A stretch of DNA of 64,000 bases from Phaeobacter porticola (GTDB lineage Bacteria > Pseudomonadota > Alphaproteobacteria > Rhodobacterales > Rhodobacteraceae). How positions within the stretch are numbered: the first letter of the stretch is position 1; each line of letters opens with the position of its first letter. The DNA is taken from contig NZ_CP016364.1 in the NCBI RefSeq assembly GCF_001888185.1, forward strand, positions 1,116,001 through 1,180,000. The letters are read 5' to 3'. Position numbers and translations under genes: made by a program. Positions 9,855 through 19,031 of this stretch are shown piece by piece. The notes below the pieces were generated by a model. That model was not told the origin of the DNA. It saw nothing but the letters and a program-made list of their open reading frames with translations, and did no database searches.

Positions 9855-9995
9855 TTGCAGATAACCACGCCGCAAAAGGGCCGCAAATCTGCGCTATCTT
9901 ACCTGTAAGCCAACGCGCCAGAGCCAACCGCGAGGCCAGCTCTTCAGAACAATAAGTATGAGCACGTAAGAGGCGTGCCAGCAAAGGAAACCGCT

Positions 9996-10202
9996 ATGGG
10001 CATTGAACAGATCCTCCGCATGATCCTGCGCCGCGTCATTGGCCGTGCCGTCAATGCAGGCATCAACTCCGGGATTAACGCACTGTCAAAACGTGGCAAA
10101 TCGCAGCGCGATGACAAAGACAGCCGTCCACTGCCTCAGGACAAAGAGGCAGCCAAAAAGGCGCGCCTGATGCGCCGGAATATGCGGCCACCCCGTCTTT
10201 AA
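9996..10202 (+). CDS. Small basic hypothetical protein
   Basis: A 68-residue protein that I cannot assign to a function. The first 30 residues form an amphipathic helix rich in Ile, Arg and Ala (GIEQILRMILRRVIGR), followed by a charged, lysine/arginine/glutamine-rich tail ending in RRNMRPPRL. The ATG at 9996 is preceded by AAAGGAAA at a good distance. It lies 141 bp after scpB and converges with dcd. The good ribosome site and codon use support real coding. It may be a membrane-peripheral or nucleic-acid-binding small protein, but that is a guess. Confidence 0.65.
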   Translation: MGIEQILRMILRRVIGRAVNAGINSGINALSKRGKSQRDDKDSRPLPQDKEAAKKARLMRRNMRPPRL

Positions 10203-10211
10203 GGGCTTGGA

Positions 10212-11330
10212 TCAGGGTTTCGTTGCGGGTTTGAAATGCTTTGACAGCTTCAGCCCCTGACCTTGGTAATTTGACGCGATATCCGCGCCATACAGCTGCT
10301 CTGGCACCTCTGACATCTGCTCGTAGACCAGCCGCCCGACGACCTGCCCGTGCTCCAGCACAAACGGCGCATCATGGCAGCGCACTTCCAGTACACCGCG
10401 CGATCCGGCACCACCAGCAGCAGCATAGCCAAATCCGGGGTCGAAAAAGCCCGCGTAATGCACCCGGAATTCGCCCACCATCGCCAGATAGGGCGCCATC
10501 TCGGCAGCATACTGCGGCGGAATGGCAATCGCCTCACGGCTCACCAGAATGTAGAACGCGCCGGGATCCAGAATGATCTGCCCCTTGGTGGTGCGCACCT
10601 CTTCCCAATATTCAGCCGGATCATAATGGCCCAGCTTGGACAGATCGACGACGCCGGTGTGGTGCTTGGCGCGATATCCCACCAGATCGCTATGCGCGGG
10701 CCGCAGATCGACAGAGAAGCCCAGCCCGTCCGAGATCACCGGATCCCCCGATACAATCGGCGTCGCCTCATGGACGGCGCGCAGGTCGGCATCACTCAGG
10801 AATGTGCGCCCCTGCCGAAAGATGATCTGCGTCAGCAACTGCCCCGGCTGAACCACAACAGAGAAGCTCTGCGGGCAGATTTCCGCGTAGAGCGGCCCGT
10901 CATAGCCATCGGGCACGCGGTCGAATTCCACGCCCTGATCGGTGATCACCCGCGTCATCACATCCAGTCGCCCGATCGAGGATTTGGCACTGGCAGCTGC
11001 GGTCATCCCCTGGGGCAGGCAAATGCGCTCCATCAGCGGCACCACATAGACACAGCCTTTTTCCAGCACGGCACCGCCAGTCAGCGCGACCCGGTGCATG
11101 GTCAGATCCTCCAGCCGTTCTGCCACCGTGCGCCCCAGTCCGGGTAGAAACGATGCGCGAACGCGATAGGCGCAATCGCTCAGCCGCAGATCAAGACTGG
11201 CCGGTTGGATCTGGTCATTCAGGATCGGAGACGAGGCCGCAATCGCGCCTTCGGTGATCATCTGCCGGATCTGTCGATCCGCCAGAACGCCCTGCGCCAG
11301 TGCGCTTGGTGTCGCTTGCGTGGCTGTCAT
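10212..11330 (-). CDS. dcd: 2'-deoxycytidine 5'-triphosphate deaminase (long alphaproteobacterial form)
   Basis: Converts dCTP to dUTP, feeding thymidylate synthesis. The protein has 372 residues, about twice the size of the E. coli Dcd, as is usual for the alphaproteobacterial form with two dUTPase-like halves. Motifs include QIQPASLDLRLSD, SAKSSIGRLDVMTRVITDQG and, near the C-terminus, HYAGFFDPGFGYA and VLEVRCHDAPFVLEHGQ. The ATG at 11330 follows a strong GGAGGA site; the frame reaches 11393 but has no support there. A terminator-like hairpin of the upstream tRNA lies about 35 bp before the start. Confidence 0.92.
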   Translation of the reverse strand: MTATQATPSALAQGVLADRQIRQMITEGAIAASSPILNDQIQPASLDLRLSDCAYRVRASFLPGLGRTVAERLEDLTMHRVALTGGAVLEKGCVYVVPLMERICLPQGMTAAASAKSSIGRLDVMTRVITDQGVEFDRVPDGYDGPLYAEICPQSFSVVVQPGQLLTQIIFRQGRTFLSDADLRAVHEATPIVSGDPVISDGLGFSVDLRPAHSDLVGYRAKHHTGVVDLSKLGHYDPAEYWEEVRTTKGQIILDPGAFYILVSREAIAIPPQYAAEMAPYLAMVGEFRVHYAGFFDPGFGYAAAGGAGSRGVLEVRCHDAPFVLEHGQVVGRLVYEQMSEVPEQLYGADIASNYQGQGLKLSKHFKPATKP

Positions 11331-11362
11331 CACGGTCCTCCCAACGCCCCAAGGGCAGATAC

Positions 11363-11397
11363 AAAAACGCCCACCCCAAGGCGGGGCGGGCATTTTT
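11363..11397 (-). terminator. Intrinsic terminator of tRNA-Pro
   Basis: A 9-bp GC-rich stem (GCCCACCCC / GGGGCGGGC, one mismatch) with a short loop is flanked by A-runs and T-runs. On the minus strand it is followed by GTTTTTG. It sits just 3' of the tRNA gene, as expected. Confidence 0.75.
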
Positions 11398-11422
11398 AAG
11401 CCCCTTGCGAGGCGGGGTATTT

Positions 11423-11499
11423 TGGTCGGGCTAGCAGGACTCGAACCTGCGACCTTCCGTCCCCCAGACGGACGCGCTACCAGGCTGCGCTATAGCCCG
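11423..11499 (-). tRNA. tRNA-Pro (anticodon GGG)
   Basis: The minus strand folds into a standard 77-nt cloverleaf. The acceptor stem is CGGGCTA / TAGCCCG. The anticodon stem TCCGT / ACGGA closes the loop CTGGGGG (anticodon GGG at positions 34-36). A GGTTCGAATCC T-loop region is present, and the terminal CCA is encoded in the DNA. It reads CCC and CCU codons. Confidence 0.95.
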
Positions 11500-11574
11500 T
11501 TGCGCTGGTTTCTACCCTTTTTTCCGGCAGGGGCAAGCGAAAAAACCAGTTTATATCGCGACCTCTGCAAGTTT

Positions 11575-14500
11575 CTAGGTCGTACCGCGATGCGCCCGCA
11601 GCGCCTCGGCACAGGCCCGTGCCTGCGCCATGTGATCCGCAGGCAGGATGGATACCGCCGCCAGCTGCGCCAGCACCCTCGCGCTGTGTTGCACAGGTTC
11701 GGCAGGTGTGTCAGGCGCGTCAATCACCAATGGCACCGGGAGCGGGGCAGGCGCCTCTGCCATCTCCGGCTCGGCCGGGGCCAGCTCAATATCGGTCTGT
11801 GCGGGCTCGACCATTGCTGGTGCTTCTGGTGCGGTTACAGGCTCCAGATTTTCGAGGCTGTCGTGCGGCTCCGTATTGTCTGCAAAGGCCTCTGGAACGG
11901 CCAGATCCTCGGCCTCGGTACCGTCCGGCGCAGCGGTCTCTTGATCCAGCGATGCCAGCTCAGGCGCGTGCAGCGGCATGTCGTCCTGAAGTGGCGCGTC
12001 CAGCAATGCATTGTCCACCGCAGTCGCATTCAGAACCGCATCGCTGACGAAACTCTCGTCCAGTGGCGTGTCGAGCGGATCCAGTTCTGGCGCGACTGGC
12101 GATGCCACATCCACCGGGCTTGGCTCCGCGAGATCAGGCAGGTCCGCTGGCAGGTCGGGGGCCAAATCATCCGCGGCGACGCCTTCAGGCCGTGCAAGTG
12201 TATCGTGGTCGGCCTTTTCTATCGGGGCCGAAATTTCCGCCGTGTCCAAGGTCGGGGCCATGTTCAATGTCGGGGCCACAGGATCCGTCGCAGATGCCAG
12301 AACCTGCGGTTCAAGAGGTGGTTCACCTGACAGCTCAACAGGTGCAACAGGATCCACTGCGGCATCAACAAAGCTGATTGGCTCAGCGTCTGGGGTTGGA
12401 GCTTCGTTGTCGTCAGGCAGAGTGTCCGCAGGCGCAGCTGCGATAAACTCGCTTAATGGCTCATCCAGGGGGGGCTGATCTGCAATGGCCTGATCGGCGA
12501 TTATGTCGTCTGCCCGAACATCCTCGGTCGCTGCTTCAGGCTGCTCTGGCATACCCTCAGCAAGCAGCTCAACCGGGGTTTCCGATATGGTTTCGGACGG
12601 CTCTGTGGATGCTGCTGCTACATCCGGCAGGGCTGGATCGGCGTCCAATACCTCGGCCACGGGAACGGGGCTGTCGTCTTGATCAAACACCGGCACATCC
12701 GGTATCGTCTCTGGTTGTGGCGTCGCATCGTCACCAAGCGCCGGTTCCACATCTGGCAGCGCAGCAGGATCAGTTGCGGGCAGCTCAGGCGCAGATTCGG
12801 CAGCTGAACCGGTGGCATCCTCAGCCGGCAGGGCGGTTTCGTCCCGCGACAGGGCACGGGCCGGCGCATCGGTGCTGTCGCTCCAGGGCGAATCTTGCGG
12901 CGCGGTGTTTTCGATCGCTGGCTCGGTAGTGATCTCTTGCGGTAGTTCAGCAGGCGCTGCGCTATCGACAAGCTCAGGCCCGCTATCGACCGGCACCACA
13001 GGCGCGACCGCAGCGTCTGCGTCCTGCTCACCCAGGCCGTCAGATGCAGTCTCGGTCCGCGCCTCAGGCACATCTGTCCAAAGATCGGCCTGCTCGGGTG
13101 TATCTGCAACCATGTCCGCATTGGTCGCGGCATGATCCGGGGTGGCAGTCTCCGTGATAGTCTCCGTGGCAGGCACAGTTTCAGGCGCGGTTGCCTCCAC
13201 CGGGTGGGCGGCGGCCTTGGTTGTATCCTGCGCGAAATCAGGCTGCGGGTTGGCCTTCGGCTGGTTCTCGGCAGATGGCGATGCGGGCAGATCAAGCGGA
13301 TCTAAGGGCGCACCGGATGGTGCGGCGTCCGCCAAAGGTTGTGGCTCACTCAGCGGTGCGGCGGCAGGCGGCAGATCTGCAAAGTCGGCCTGACCAGCTT
13401 CGCCGACTGGGGGCATTGCGACGTCTGAGGTCTGGGCAGGCGTCGGGATGGCCGTTTCGGACGGCATCATGGCAGGCGGGTGCAGGGATCCAGTGTCCGC
13501 CACTGCGGCGTCAATTGGATCAAGTGATGTGGTCTCAGTGGGGGCCGCCTCAGGCGGCGTAACATCCGCGGCCACCGGCACAGCCGGGGCAGGGGCCACA
13601 GGGGAAAATACCTCACCAGACGCGGCAGAATCACCGGCGGCGTTGGGCATCGCAGCCGGGGACAAGGGCGCAGCATTGTCGGGAATTTGCGCCGGTGCGA
13701 CCGGCGCGTCCGTGGGCAAACCAGTGGTCGCTGGAGCCGCAGACACAGGAGCCGCTGGTACAGGGGATGCGGGCACAGGGGATGCGGGCATCGGTTCGGC
13801 AGGCACGCCGGGAGCGGCAGGATGGGCCGCTGCGGCGGGGGCCGAACCTGTCGGCGCGGATGCGCCAGCACTTGCGGTGCTGGCAGACATAGTTGGATCT
13901 GGCGTGATCGCTGGCTGGTCACCCTGCGATGCCGCGGCTGTCACAATTTCGTCTTCAGCACCGTCCACCGTTGGCATCGTCGCAGGCGCGGCAGCCGTCG
14001 AGGGGGAAACCGGCGTCTGCGACCCGTCAGTGATCGGGCTGACTGCTGGGTGTCCAGGCGCGATCACGCCCTGATCCGCCGCTGCGGTCGCCGCGATCGG
14101 GGGGGCCACGGGTGGGGCCGCAGCTGTGCCCGGTGGCGCAACTGTGGGTGCAGCTGGTTGGGCTGGCGTTGCCCCGACATGCACGTCGGGGGCGGTCGCA
14201 GGTGGGTCAGACCTCGGCGCTTGGGAGCCAAGCGCGTCGGGGGCTGCGACCTCCTCTGCGGTGGCCGTCTCCTCAGCTTCGAAAGGGCTGGCCTCAGCGT
14301 CGATAATCTCACCGGTGGCTGGGCCGACAGTGTCGGTCGCGGTGTCACCGGCACCGTCCTCGACAGATTGCTCGCCCCCCATGGCGGCAACATGGGCAGG
14401 CCCATGTTCGCGCAACAGCGCCTGCACATCTTTTATGGACAGCCCTTTTTCGTGCAGCAACACCTTGATGCTGCCGAGCAAATCGACATCGGCAGGCCGA

Positions 14501-14640
14501 TAGTACCGGCGTCCGCCTGCGCGTTTGACCGGTTTTATCTGGGTGAATTTGCTTTCCCAGAAACGCAAGACATGCGCCTGGATCCCCAGCCACTCCGCAA
14601 CTTCGCTGATGGTGCGGAAGGCGTCTGGTGATTTTGACAT
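11575..14640 (-). CDS. MerR-family protein with a very long acidic Ala/Pro-rich tail
   Basis: A 1021-residue protein. Residues about 8-75 form a MerR-type winged helix-turn-helix ([23 protein letters not shown], then [14 protein letters not shown]). About 40 further residues resemble the usual MerR linker ([20 protein letters not shown]). The remaining roughly 900 residues are low-complexity: Ala, Pro, Asp, Glu, Thr and Val dominate, with repeated PVPASPVPA-type units near residues 280-305. No effector domain or membrane segment is visible. The gene lies directly after ihfA, where alphaproteobacteria usually carry a much shorter MerR protein. Its target is unknown. The start ATG at 14640 fits the MerR domain. 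The tail is continuous with no frameshift. Confidence 0.85.
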   Translation of the reverse strand: MSKSPDAFRTISEVAEWLGIQAHVLRFWESKFTQIKPVKRAGGRRYYRPADVDLLGSIKVLLHEKGLSIKDVQALLREHGPAHVAAMGGEQSVEDGAGDTATDTVGPATGEIIDAEASPFEAEETATAEEVAAPDALGSQAPRSDPPATAPDVHVGATPAQPAAPTVAPPGTAAAPPVAPPIAATAAADQGVIAPGHPAVSPITDGSQTPVSPSTAAAPATMPTVDGAEDEIVTAAASQGDQPAITPDPTMSASTASAGASAPTGSAPAAAAHPAAPGVPAEPMPASPVPASPVPAAPVSAAPATTGLPTDAPVAPAQIPDNAAPLSPAAMPNAAGDSAASGEVFSPVAPAPAVPVAADVTPPEAAPTETTSLDPIDAAVADTGSLHPPAMMPSETAIPTPAQTSDVAMPPVGEAGQADFADLPPAAAPLSEPQPLADAAPSGAPLDPLDLPASPSAENQPKANPQPDFAQDTTKAAAHPVEATAPETVPATETITETATPDHAATNADMVADTPEQADLWTDVPEARTETASDGLGEQDADAAVAPVVPVDSGPELVDSAAPAELPQEITTEPAIENTAPQDSPWSDSTDAPARALSRDETALPAEDATGSAAESAPELPATDPAALPDVEPALGDDATPQPETIPDVPVFDQDDSPVPVAEVLDADPALPDVAAASTEPSETISETPVELLAEGMPEQPEAATEDVRADDIIADQAIADQPPLDEPLSEFIAAAPADTLPDDNEAPTPDAEPISFVDAAVDPVAPVELSGEPPLEPQVLASATDPVAPTLNMAPTLDTAEISAPIEKADHDTLARPEGVAADDLAPDLPADLPDLAEPSPVDVASPVAPELDPLDTPLDESFVSDAVLNATAVDNALLDAPLQDDMPLHAPELASLDQETAAPDGTEAEDLAVPEAFADNTEPHDSLENLEPVTAPEAPAMVEPAQTDIELAPAEPEMAEAPAPLPVPLVIDAPDTPAEPVQHSARVLAQLAAVSILPADHMAQARACAEALRAHRGTT

Positions 14641-14669
14641 CGCGTGGTGTGTCCTGTGGTTACTGACCG

Positions 14670-14972
14670 TTATTTACGGTTCCCGTCGGCCACCCGGTCC
14701 TTCATCAAATGCGATGGTCGAAAGGTCAAAACGCGACGAGGCTGAATGGGCACCTCTTCGCCGGTCTTTGGATTGCGTCCGACGCGGGCAGATTTATCGC
14801 GCACGCTGAACGTCCCAAAGGAAGAAATTTTGACCTGTTCGCCACGGACCAGGGCGTCAGACATATGCTGAAGCATGCTTTCCACCAGCTGCGCGCTTTC
14901 GTTGCGCGACAGCCCGACTTCGCGGAAGACTGCTTCACTCAAATCCATTCGTGTTAGTGTTTTTTCGCTCAT
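14670..14972 (-). CDS. ihfA: Integration host factor subunit alpha
   Basis: A 100-residue DNA-bending protein that pairs with IhfB. Typical motifs are [20 protein letters not shown] at the N-terminus, [14 protein letters not shown], and the DNA-intercalating beta-arm region [23 protein letters not shown]. The start at 14972 gives the usual MSEKTLTR beginning; two upstream in-frame Met/Leu codons up to 14999 are less likely. It lies 118 bp after fabH and only 29 bp before the MerR-like gene, so the two are probably co-transcribed. Confidence 0.95.
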   Translation of the reverse strand: MSEKTLTRMDLSEAVFREVGLSRNESAQLVESMLQHMSDALVRGEQVKISSFGTFSVRDKSARVGRNPKTGEEVPIQPRRVLTFRPSHLMKDRVADGNRK

Positions 14973-15090
14973 AACCATCCCCGCTGTTTGTCGAAGCATA
15001 GGGCGGGGGGAATTTCCCTGTCAATATCAATGAATTGCATAGGGGAGTTCGACTCGTAAAATGCGTCCGTTCTGAGCGATGCCTTGCCGC

Positions 15091-16062
15091 CTACCAGCGC
15101 AGTACCACAGCCCCCCAGGCCAAACCGCCGCCAATCGCCTCTGTGACCACCAGATCGCCCTGTTTGATCTGACCACGGGCTTTGCCCACCGAAAGCGCCA
15201 GTGGGATCGATGCGGCGGAGGTATTGCCGTGATCCTGTACTGTCACCACGACCTTCTCCATTGGCAGGCCCATCTTCTTGGCAGTGCCCTGAATGATGCG
15301 GATATTGGCCTGATGTGGCACGATCCAGTCCACGTCGGCGGCTGTCAATCCGGCACGTTCCAGCGCGGTAGTGGCGGTGGAGGCCAGTTTCTCGACAGCA
15401 TGGCGGAACACCTGATTGCCCTGCATCCGCAGATGGCCAGTGTTCTGGGTCGACACACCACCATCGACATAAAGCAGATCCTTGTAGCGGCCGTCTGAAT
15501 TCAGGTCGGTTGCCAGAATGCCGCGATCATCGCTGGTGCCTGTGCTGTCTTGGGCTTCTAGTACCAGTGCACCGGCCCCATCTCCAAACAGCACACAGGT
15601 CGACCGGTCGGTCCAATCCATGATCTTGCTAAAGGTCTCGGCGCCGATCACCAGAACCCGGGTGGCCTGCCCCGAGGCCAGCAGCGCATTGGCGTTGCTC
15701 AGTGCGTAGACAAAGCCCGCACAGACCGCTTGAACGTCAAAGGCAAAGCCGCTGGTCATGCCCAGCTGTGCCTGCACCATGGTGGCAGCAGAAGGAAAGG
15801 TGAAATCGGCCGTCGAGGTCGCCACCACAATGGCGTCGATATCATCGGCGCTGAGGCCCGCATCAGCCAGCGCCTTTTGCGCAGCCCAGGTGGCCATGGT
15901 GGACGTGGTTTCGCCGTCGCCTGCGAAATGACGGCGCTCAATCCCGGAGCGGCTGCGAATCCATTCGTCTGACGTGTCTAGTGTGGCTTCAAATTCTGCG
16001 TTCTCGACAACGCGTTCTGGGAGATAATGCCCGGCCCCGACAATTACTGCGCGTCGCGTCAT
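15091..16062 (-). CDS. fabH: Beta-ketoacyl-ACP synthase III
   Basis: Starts fatty acid synthesis by condensing acetyl-CoA with malonyl-ACP. It has 323 residues with the complete catalytic triad: Cys114 (VQAVCAGF), His250 (VPHQANIR) and Asn280 (DHGNTSAASIPLAL). The N-terminal ITGxGxYLPE-like segment reads VGAGHYLPE. It follows plsX by 15 bp in the plsX-fabH arrangement that is common in bacteria and links membrane-lipid and fatty-acid initiation. Confidence 0.97.
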   Translation of the reverse strand: MTRRAVIVGAGHYLPERVVENAEFEATLDTSDEWIRSRSGIERRHFAGDGETTSTMATWAAQKALADAGLSADDIDAIVVATSTADFTFPSAATMVQAQLGMTSGFAFDVQAVCAGFVYALSNANALLASGQATRVLVIGAETFSKIMDWTDRSTCVLFGDGAGALVLEAQDSTGTSDDRGILATDLNSDGRYKDLLYVDGGVSTQNTGHLRMQGNQVFRHAVEKLASTATTALERAGLTAADVDWIVPHQANIRIIQGTAKKMGLPMEKVVVTVQDHGNTSAASIPLALSVGKARGQIKQGDLVVTEAIGGGLAWGAVVLRW

Positions 16063-16077
16063 TCTGCTGCCTGCCTT

Positions 16078-17202
16078 TTAGTCTTTTTTGGTGGGCGCCT
16101 GGTCCGGTGATGTCTCGTCCATTTGCGCTGGTTTATCTTGGGTAAGCGCCACAGAGGATGCAACCCGTGCCGCGAGTTTTTCTGCAAACCCCTGCTGGGC
16201 CAGCCGGAACGCCAGCTTGACCGCTGCCGAGACACCGGTGGCATCCGCGCCGCCGTGGGATTTCACCACGGTGCCATTCAGGCCAAGAAATACACCACCA
16301 TTCACACGGCGCGGATCCAGCCGCTTTGAGAGCCGCTTCAGCGAGGTCATCGCCAACAGCGCGGCAATCTTGGACAGGAAGGAATATTCAAACGCTTCGC
16401 GCAGGGTGATACGCATCAGGCTGGCGGTGCCTTCGCCGGTTTTAATGGCGACATTGCCGGTGAACCCGTCGGTGACGATCACATCGGCGGTGTCGCCGGG
16501 GATATCGCTGCCTTCGACAAAACCGACGAAGTCAAACCCCCCGGTTTCGGAATGATCCGAGATCAGCCCGTAAGCCTCTTTCAGATCAGCGTGGCCTTTG
16601 TGTTCCTCGGTGCCGACATTCAGCAGGCCCACGCGGGGGCGGGGTATGTCCATCGAATTGCGCACATAAGAGGTGCCCATCAGCGCGTATTGCAGCAGGT
16701 CCTGCGCATCGGCGCGGACATCAGCGCCGACGTCCAGCATCACGTTGAACCCCTGCGGATTGCGTGAGGGCCAGAGAATCGCAATTGCCGGACGGTTCAC
16801 ACCTGGCAGTTTGCGCAGGCGCAACATCGACAGCGCCATCAGCGCGCCAGTGTTGCCGCAGGACACGGCCCCGGCGGCTTCGCCCTGTTTGACCGAATCG
16901 AGCGCCGACCACATGGAGGTGCCTTTGCCATTTCGCATGACCTGGCTGGGTTTGTCCTCCATGGTGACCACGTCCCGCGCGTCGCGGAATTCCACGCGTC
17001 CGTTCAGGATGCGTTTCTTAGCCACCAGTGGCTTTAGCTGGTCCTCGGGGCCATGCAGAATAAACCCAAGATCGGGGTTCTTATCTGCGGACATGGCGAT
17101 GCCGGCCACCACAACTGCGGGGCCGGCATCTCCGCCCATGGCGTCAACCGAAATAACTATGCGGCCGGCATTCTTCTGTATGTGATCGGGTTTACCCGTC
17201 AT
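16078..17202 (-). CDS. plsX: Phosphate acyltransferase PlsX
   Basis: Makes acyl-phosphate from acyl-ACP for the PlsY step of phospholipid synthesis; peripheral membrane enzyme. It has 374 residues. Hallmarks are ISVDAMGGDAGP near the N-terminus, SCGNTGALMALSMLRLR in the middle, VDVGAD-like NVMLDVGADVRAD, and the C-terminal HGGADATGVSAAVKLA. The start at 17202 follows the L32 gene by 40 bp. The order DUF177-rpmF-plsX-fabH is a classic operon that connects ribosome and lipid synthesis. Confidence 0.97.
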   Translation of the reverse strand: MTGKPDHIQKNAGRIVISVDAMGGDAGPAVVVAGIAMSADKNPDLGFILHGPEDQLKPLVAKKRILNGRVEFRDARDVVTMEDKPSQVMRNGKGTSMWSALDSVKQGEAAGAVSCGNTGALMALSMLRLRKLPGVNRPAIAILWPSRNPQGFNVMLDVGADVRADAQDLLQYALMGTSYVRNSMDIPRPRVGLLNVGTEEHKGHADLKEAYGLISDHSETGGFDFVGFVEGSDIPGDTADVIVTDGFTGNVAIKTGEGTASLMRITLREAFEYSFLSKIAALLAMTSLKRLSKRLDPRRVNGGVFLGLNGTVVKSHGGADATGVSAAVKLAFRLAQQGFAEKLAARVASSVALTQDKPAQMDETSPDQAPTKKD

Positions 17203-17242
17203 AAAAAACGCCTGCCTGACATAAGTCTGGTTCAGACGCGGC

Positions 17243-17449
17243 TTAGGCCGCGTCTTCGTCCATGTCGATCTCGTTGGCTGCTGCGACGATTTCTTTTTCG
17301 TCGTAGTGGCCGCAGGAGGGGCATACGTGGTGTGGGCGCTTCAGTTCGCCGCAGTTGCCGCATTCGTTCGGGTTTGCAGCAACCAGTGCATCGTGCGCGC
17401 GGCGGTTGTTGCGACGCGACTTGGATACTTTGTTCTGTTGGACAGCCAT
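17243..17449 (-). CDS. rpmF: Large ribosomal subunit protein bL32
   Basis: A 68-residue ribosomal protein. The N-terminus has the basic [18 protein letters not shown] sequence. A four-cysteine zinc ribbon is intact (Cys30, Cys33, Cys43, Cys46 in ECGNC...VCPSCG). This is the zinc-binding paralogue form. It lies between DUF177 and plsX in the conserved operon. Confidence 0.97.
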   Translation of the reverse strand: MAVQQNKVSKSRRNNRRAHDALVAANPNECGNCGELKRPHHVCPSCGHYDEKEIVAAANEIDMDEDAA

Positions 17450-17668
17450 GTCTCAACCTTTGTCACTTGGGGCCTTGGGGCTGTCCCCGCGGCGCGTTTC
17501 ACATTCAATGTTTCGATCGGTCTGCCGTGCGTTTAGGCCTCAGCCTTGCCGATGTCCAACCAAAATTCCGATGAGCGCGCGAAAATACTGCGAATTCACG
17601 CTGGTGCAAGTGGTTTTTTGGCCGGTCGGGGCGGGAACACCAATCGGAATCGTCTGGTCGTCCTCTTT

Positions 17669-18214
17669 TCAGTCTTCGCTGCCGCCGTCAAGCTGATCGC
17701 GCAGGGCTGCTAGTCCGGCAAAGGGTCTGGTGTCCTCGTCCCGCATGGGGGCAACGCCCGGTTCGGCATGCACCGATTCTCCGAGCGAGACGCCATCTTT
17801 GCGGGGATATTGCGGCAGCGCCAGCGCCAGCGATTCAACCATGACCTCCTGCGGGGAGATATGGCTGCCTAGCGGCTCGCTGGTGTCATCTTCCGGCATT
17901 TCCACCTCTTCCTCGCTGTCGGGATGCACCATCCCGGCGATAAAGCTGCGGCGCACCTTCTGGTCAATGCGGGTGGTAACAGGATCCAGCGTCACCACAC
18001 AGGGCTGCACCACGGTGGCCCCCAGATCACCCACCAGCTCCCAGTCGCGTTTGCCCAGGGCACGGATTTCTCCGGCAAAGCGCAGTTTGCGCAGATCATC
18101 GACGCCAAGATCCTGCGCCAAAGCTTTCAGAACATCGACATCGGGGCGCAGCTCAAAGGTGGTTGCGCGGTTTTGGGGTAGGTCAGCGACGCGAAAAGCG
18201 GTGCTCTCAGACAT
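17669..18214 (-). CDS. DUF177 (YceD) family protein
   Basis: A 181-residue protein of the DUF177/YceD family, whose bacterial members are encoded next to rpmF and are linked to 23S rRNA metabolism. The recognisable features are the central LRKLRFAGEIRALGKRDWELVGDLGATVVQPCVVTLDPV region and the acidic linker followed by the conserved ESLALALPQYPR stretch. The family usually has a CxxC in related proteins; here only one Cys remains in this region. It is divergent from bamE (87 bp apart) and 219 bp upstream of rpmF, so rpmF may have its own promoter. Confidence 0.9.
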   Translation of the reverse strand: MSESTAFRVADLPQNRATTFELRPDVDVLKALAQDLGVDDLRKLRFAGEIRALGKRDWELVGDLGATVVQPCVVTLDPVTTRIDQKVRRSFIAGMVHPDSEEEVEMPEDDTSEPLGSHISPQEVMVESLALALPQYPRKDGVSLGESVHAEPGVAPMRDEDTRPFAGLAALRDQLDGGSED

Positions 18215-18301
18215 TTGGGGGACTTTCGTTTCTTGAACCGGAGGCTCGGTTTAGGTAATCCGGTTCAAAGGCGTATTCAAGCCGGGGGGTAAGAGAGTAG
18301 C

Positions 18302-18769
18302 ATGACATCCAAACGCGCAAGGTCGCTGAAGGCGGCGACAAGGGTCACGGTTCTCTTGATAGCGGGGCTCGCGGTGGGAGCTTGCTCCATGTATCGCAAG
18401 CACGGCTATGTGCCCAGTGAGGAACTGCTCTCCGAAGTGGTTGTTGGCGTTGATACCAAGGACAGCGTGGCTGAAACCGTCGGTGTCCCGGCGGCTGAGG
18501 GGGTGCTGACCGATGGGGGGTATTACTACGTCTCTACCCTGATGCGCCGTCGTGGACCGTCGGCGACCAAGCCGGTTTCGCGTGAATTGGTGGCGATCAA
18601 TTTCAATGATCAGGGCGTGGTCACAGGCATCGAACGCTACGGTTTGGAACAGGGCCGGGTGATTCCCTTGCAGCGCCGTGTGACCAGCTCCAACGTGCAG
18701 GACAAGACATTCCTGCGCCAGCTTCTGGGCAGTCTCGGGAACTTTGGCCCCGGTGGGCTGATCGAATAA
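18302..18769 (+). CDS. bamE: Outer membrane protein assembly factor BamE
   Basis: A 155-residue lipoprotein of the BamE/SmpA/OmlA family, part of the beta-barrel assembly machine in the outer membrane. The signal peptide ends in a lipobox with Cys28 (AVGAC). The mature part begins SMYRKHGYVPSEELL and includes DTKDSVAETVGVPAAEG, the family's helix-loop region, and the beta strand pairs around GYYYVSTLMRR. It is divergent from the DUF177 operon, a common alphaproteobacterial layout. Confidence 0.93.
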   Translation: MTSKRARSLKAATRVTVLLIAGLAVGACSMYRKHGYVPSEELLSEVVVGVDTKDSVAETVGVPAAEGVLTDGGYYYVSTLMRRRGPSATKPVSRELVAINFNDQGVVTGIERYGLEQGRVIPLQRRVTSSNVQDKTFLRQLLGSLGNFGPGGLIE

Positions 18770-18806
18770 GTCGCCGGGCCGCATCGGACTTGCCGCGATA
18801 CTCAGG

Positions 18807-18832
18807 AGCCATCCCAAAACGGGGTGGCTTTT
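18807..18832 (+). terminator. Intrinsic terminator of bamE
   Basis: A 9-bp stem (AGCCATCCC / GGGGTGGCT, one G-U pair) with an AAAAC loop is followed by a T-run. It lies about 38 bp after the bamE stop. Confidence 0.8.
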
Positions 18833-19031
18833 ATCGTTATTGAGGGCAGCCTGTCGCATGATCCGATCCATGGACCACGTGATGACCTGTCTGATGGCTA
18901 TTGTTTCATTTGGCTGATACGTGGCTCATGGTAGGCTGCCCGGGTGATTTGGGGCTGGATGTGTCGGGGCTGTGCGGGCCTTGTGTATTGGTAACAGTGT
19001 GTCGCTGGGGGATGTCTTGAAAACGTCAGCC

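Noticed and set aside
11619-14631. Plus-strand Gly/Ala/Ser/Arg-rich frames opposite the MerR tail
   Set aside because: They are reverse complements of the Ala/Pro/Glu tail. Composition gives open frames on both strands; no ribosome sites.
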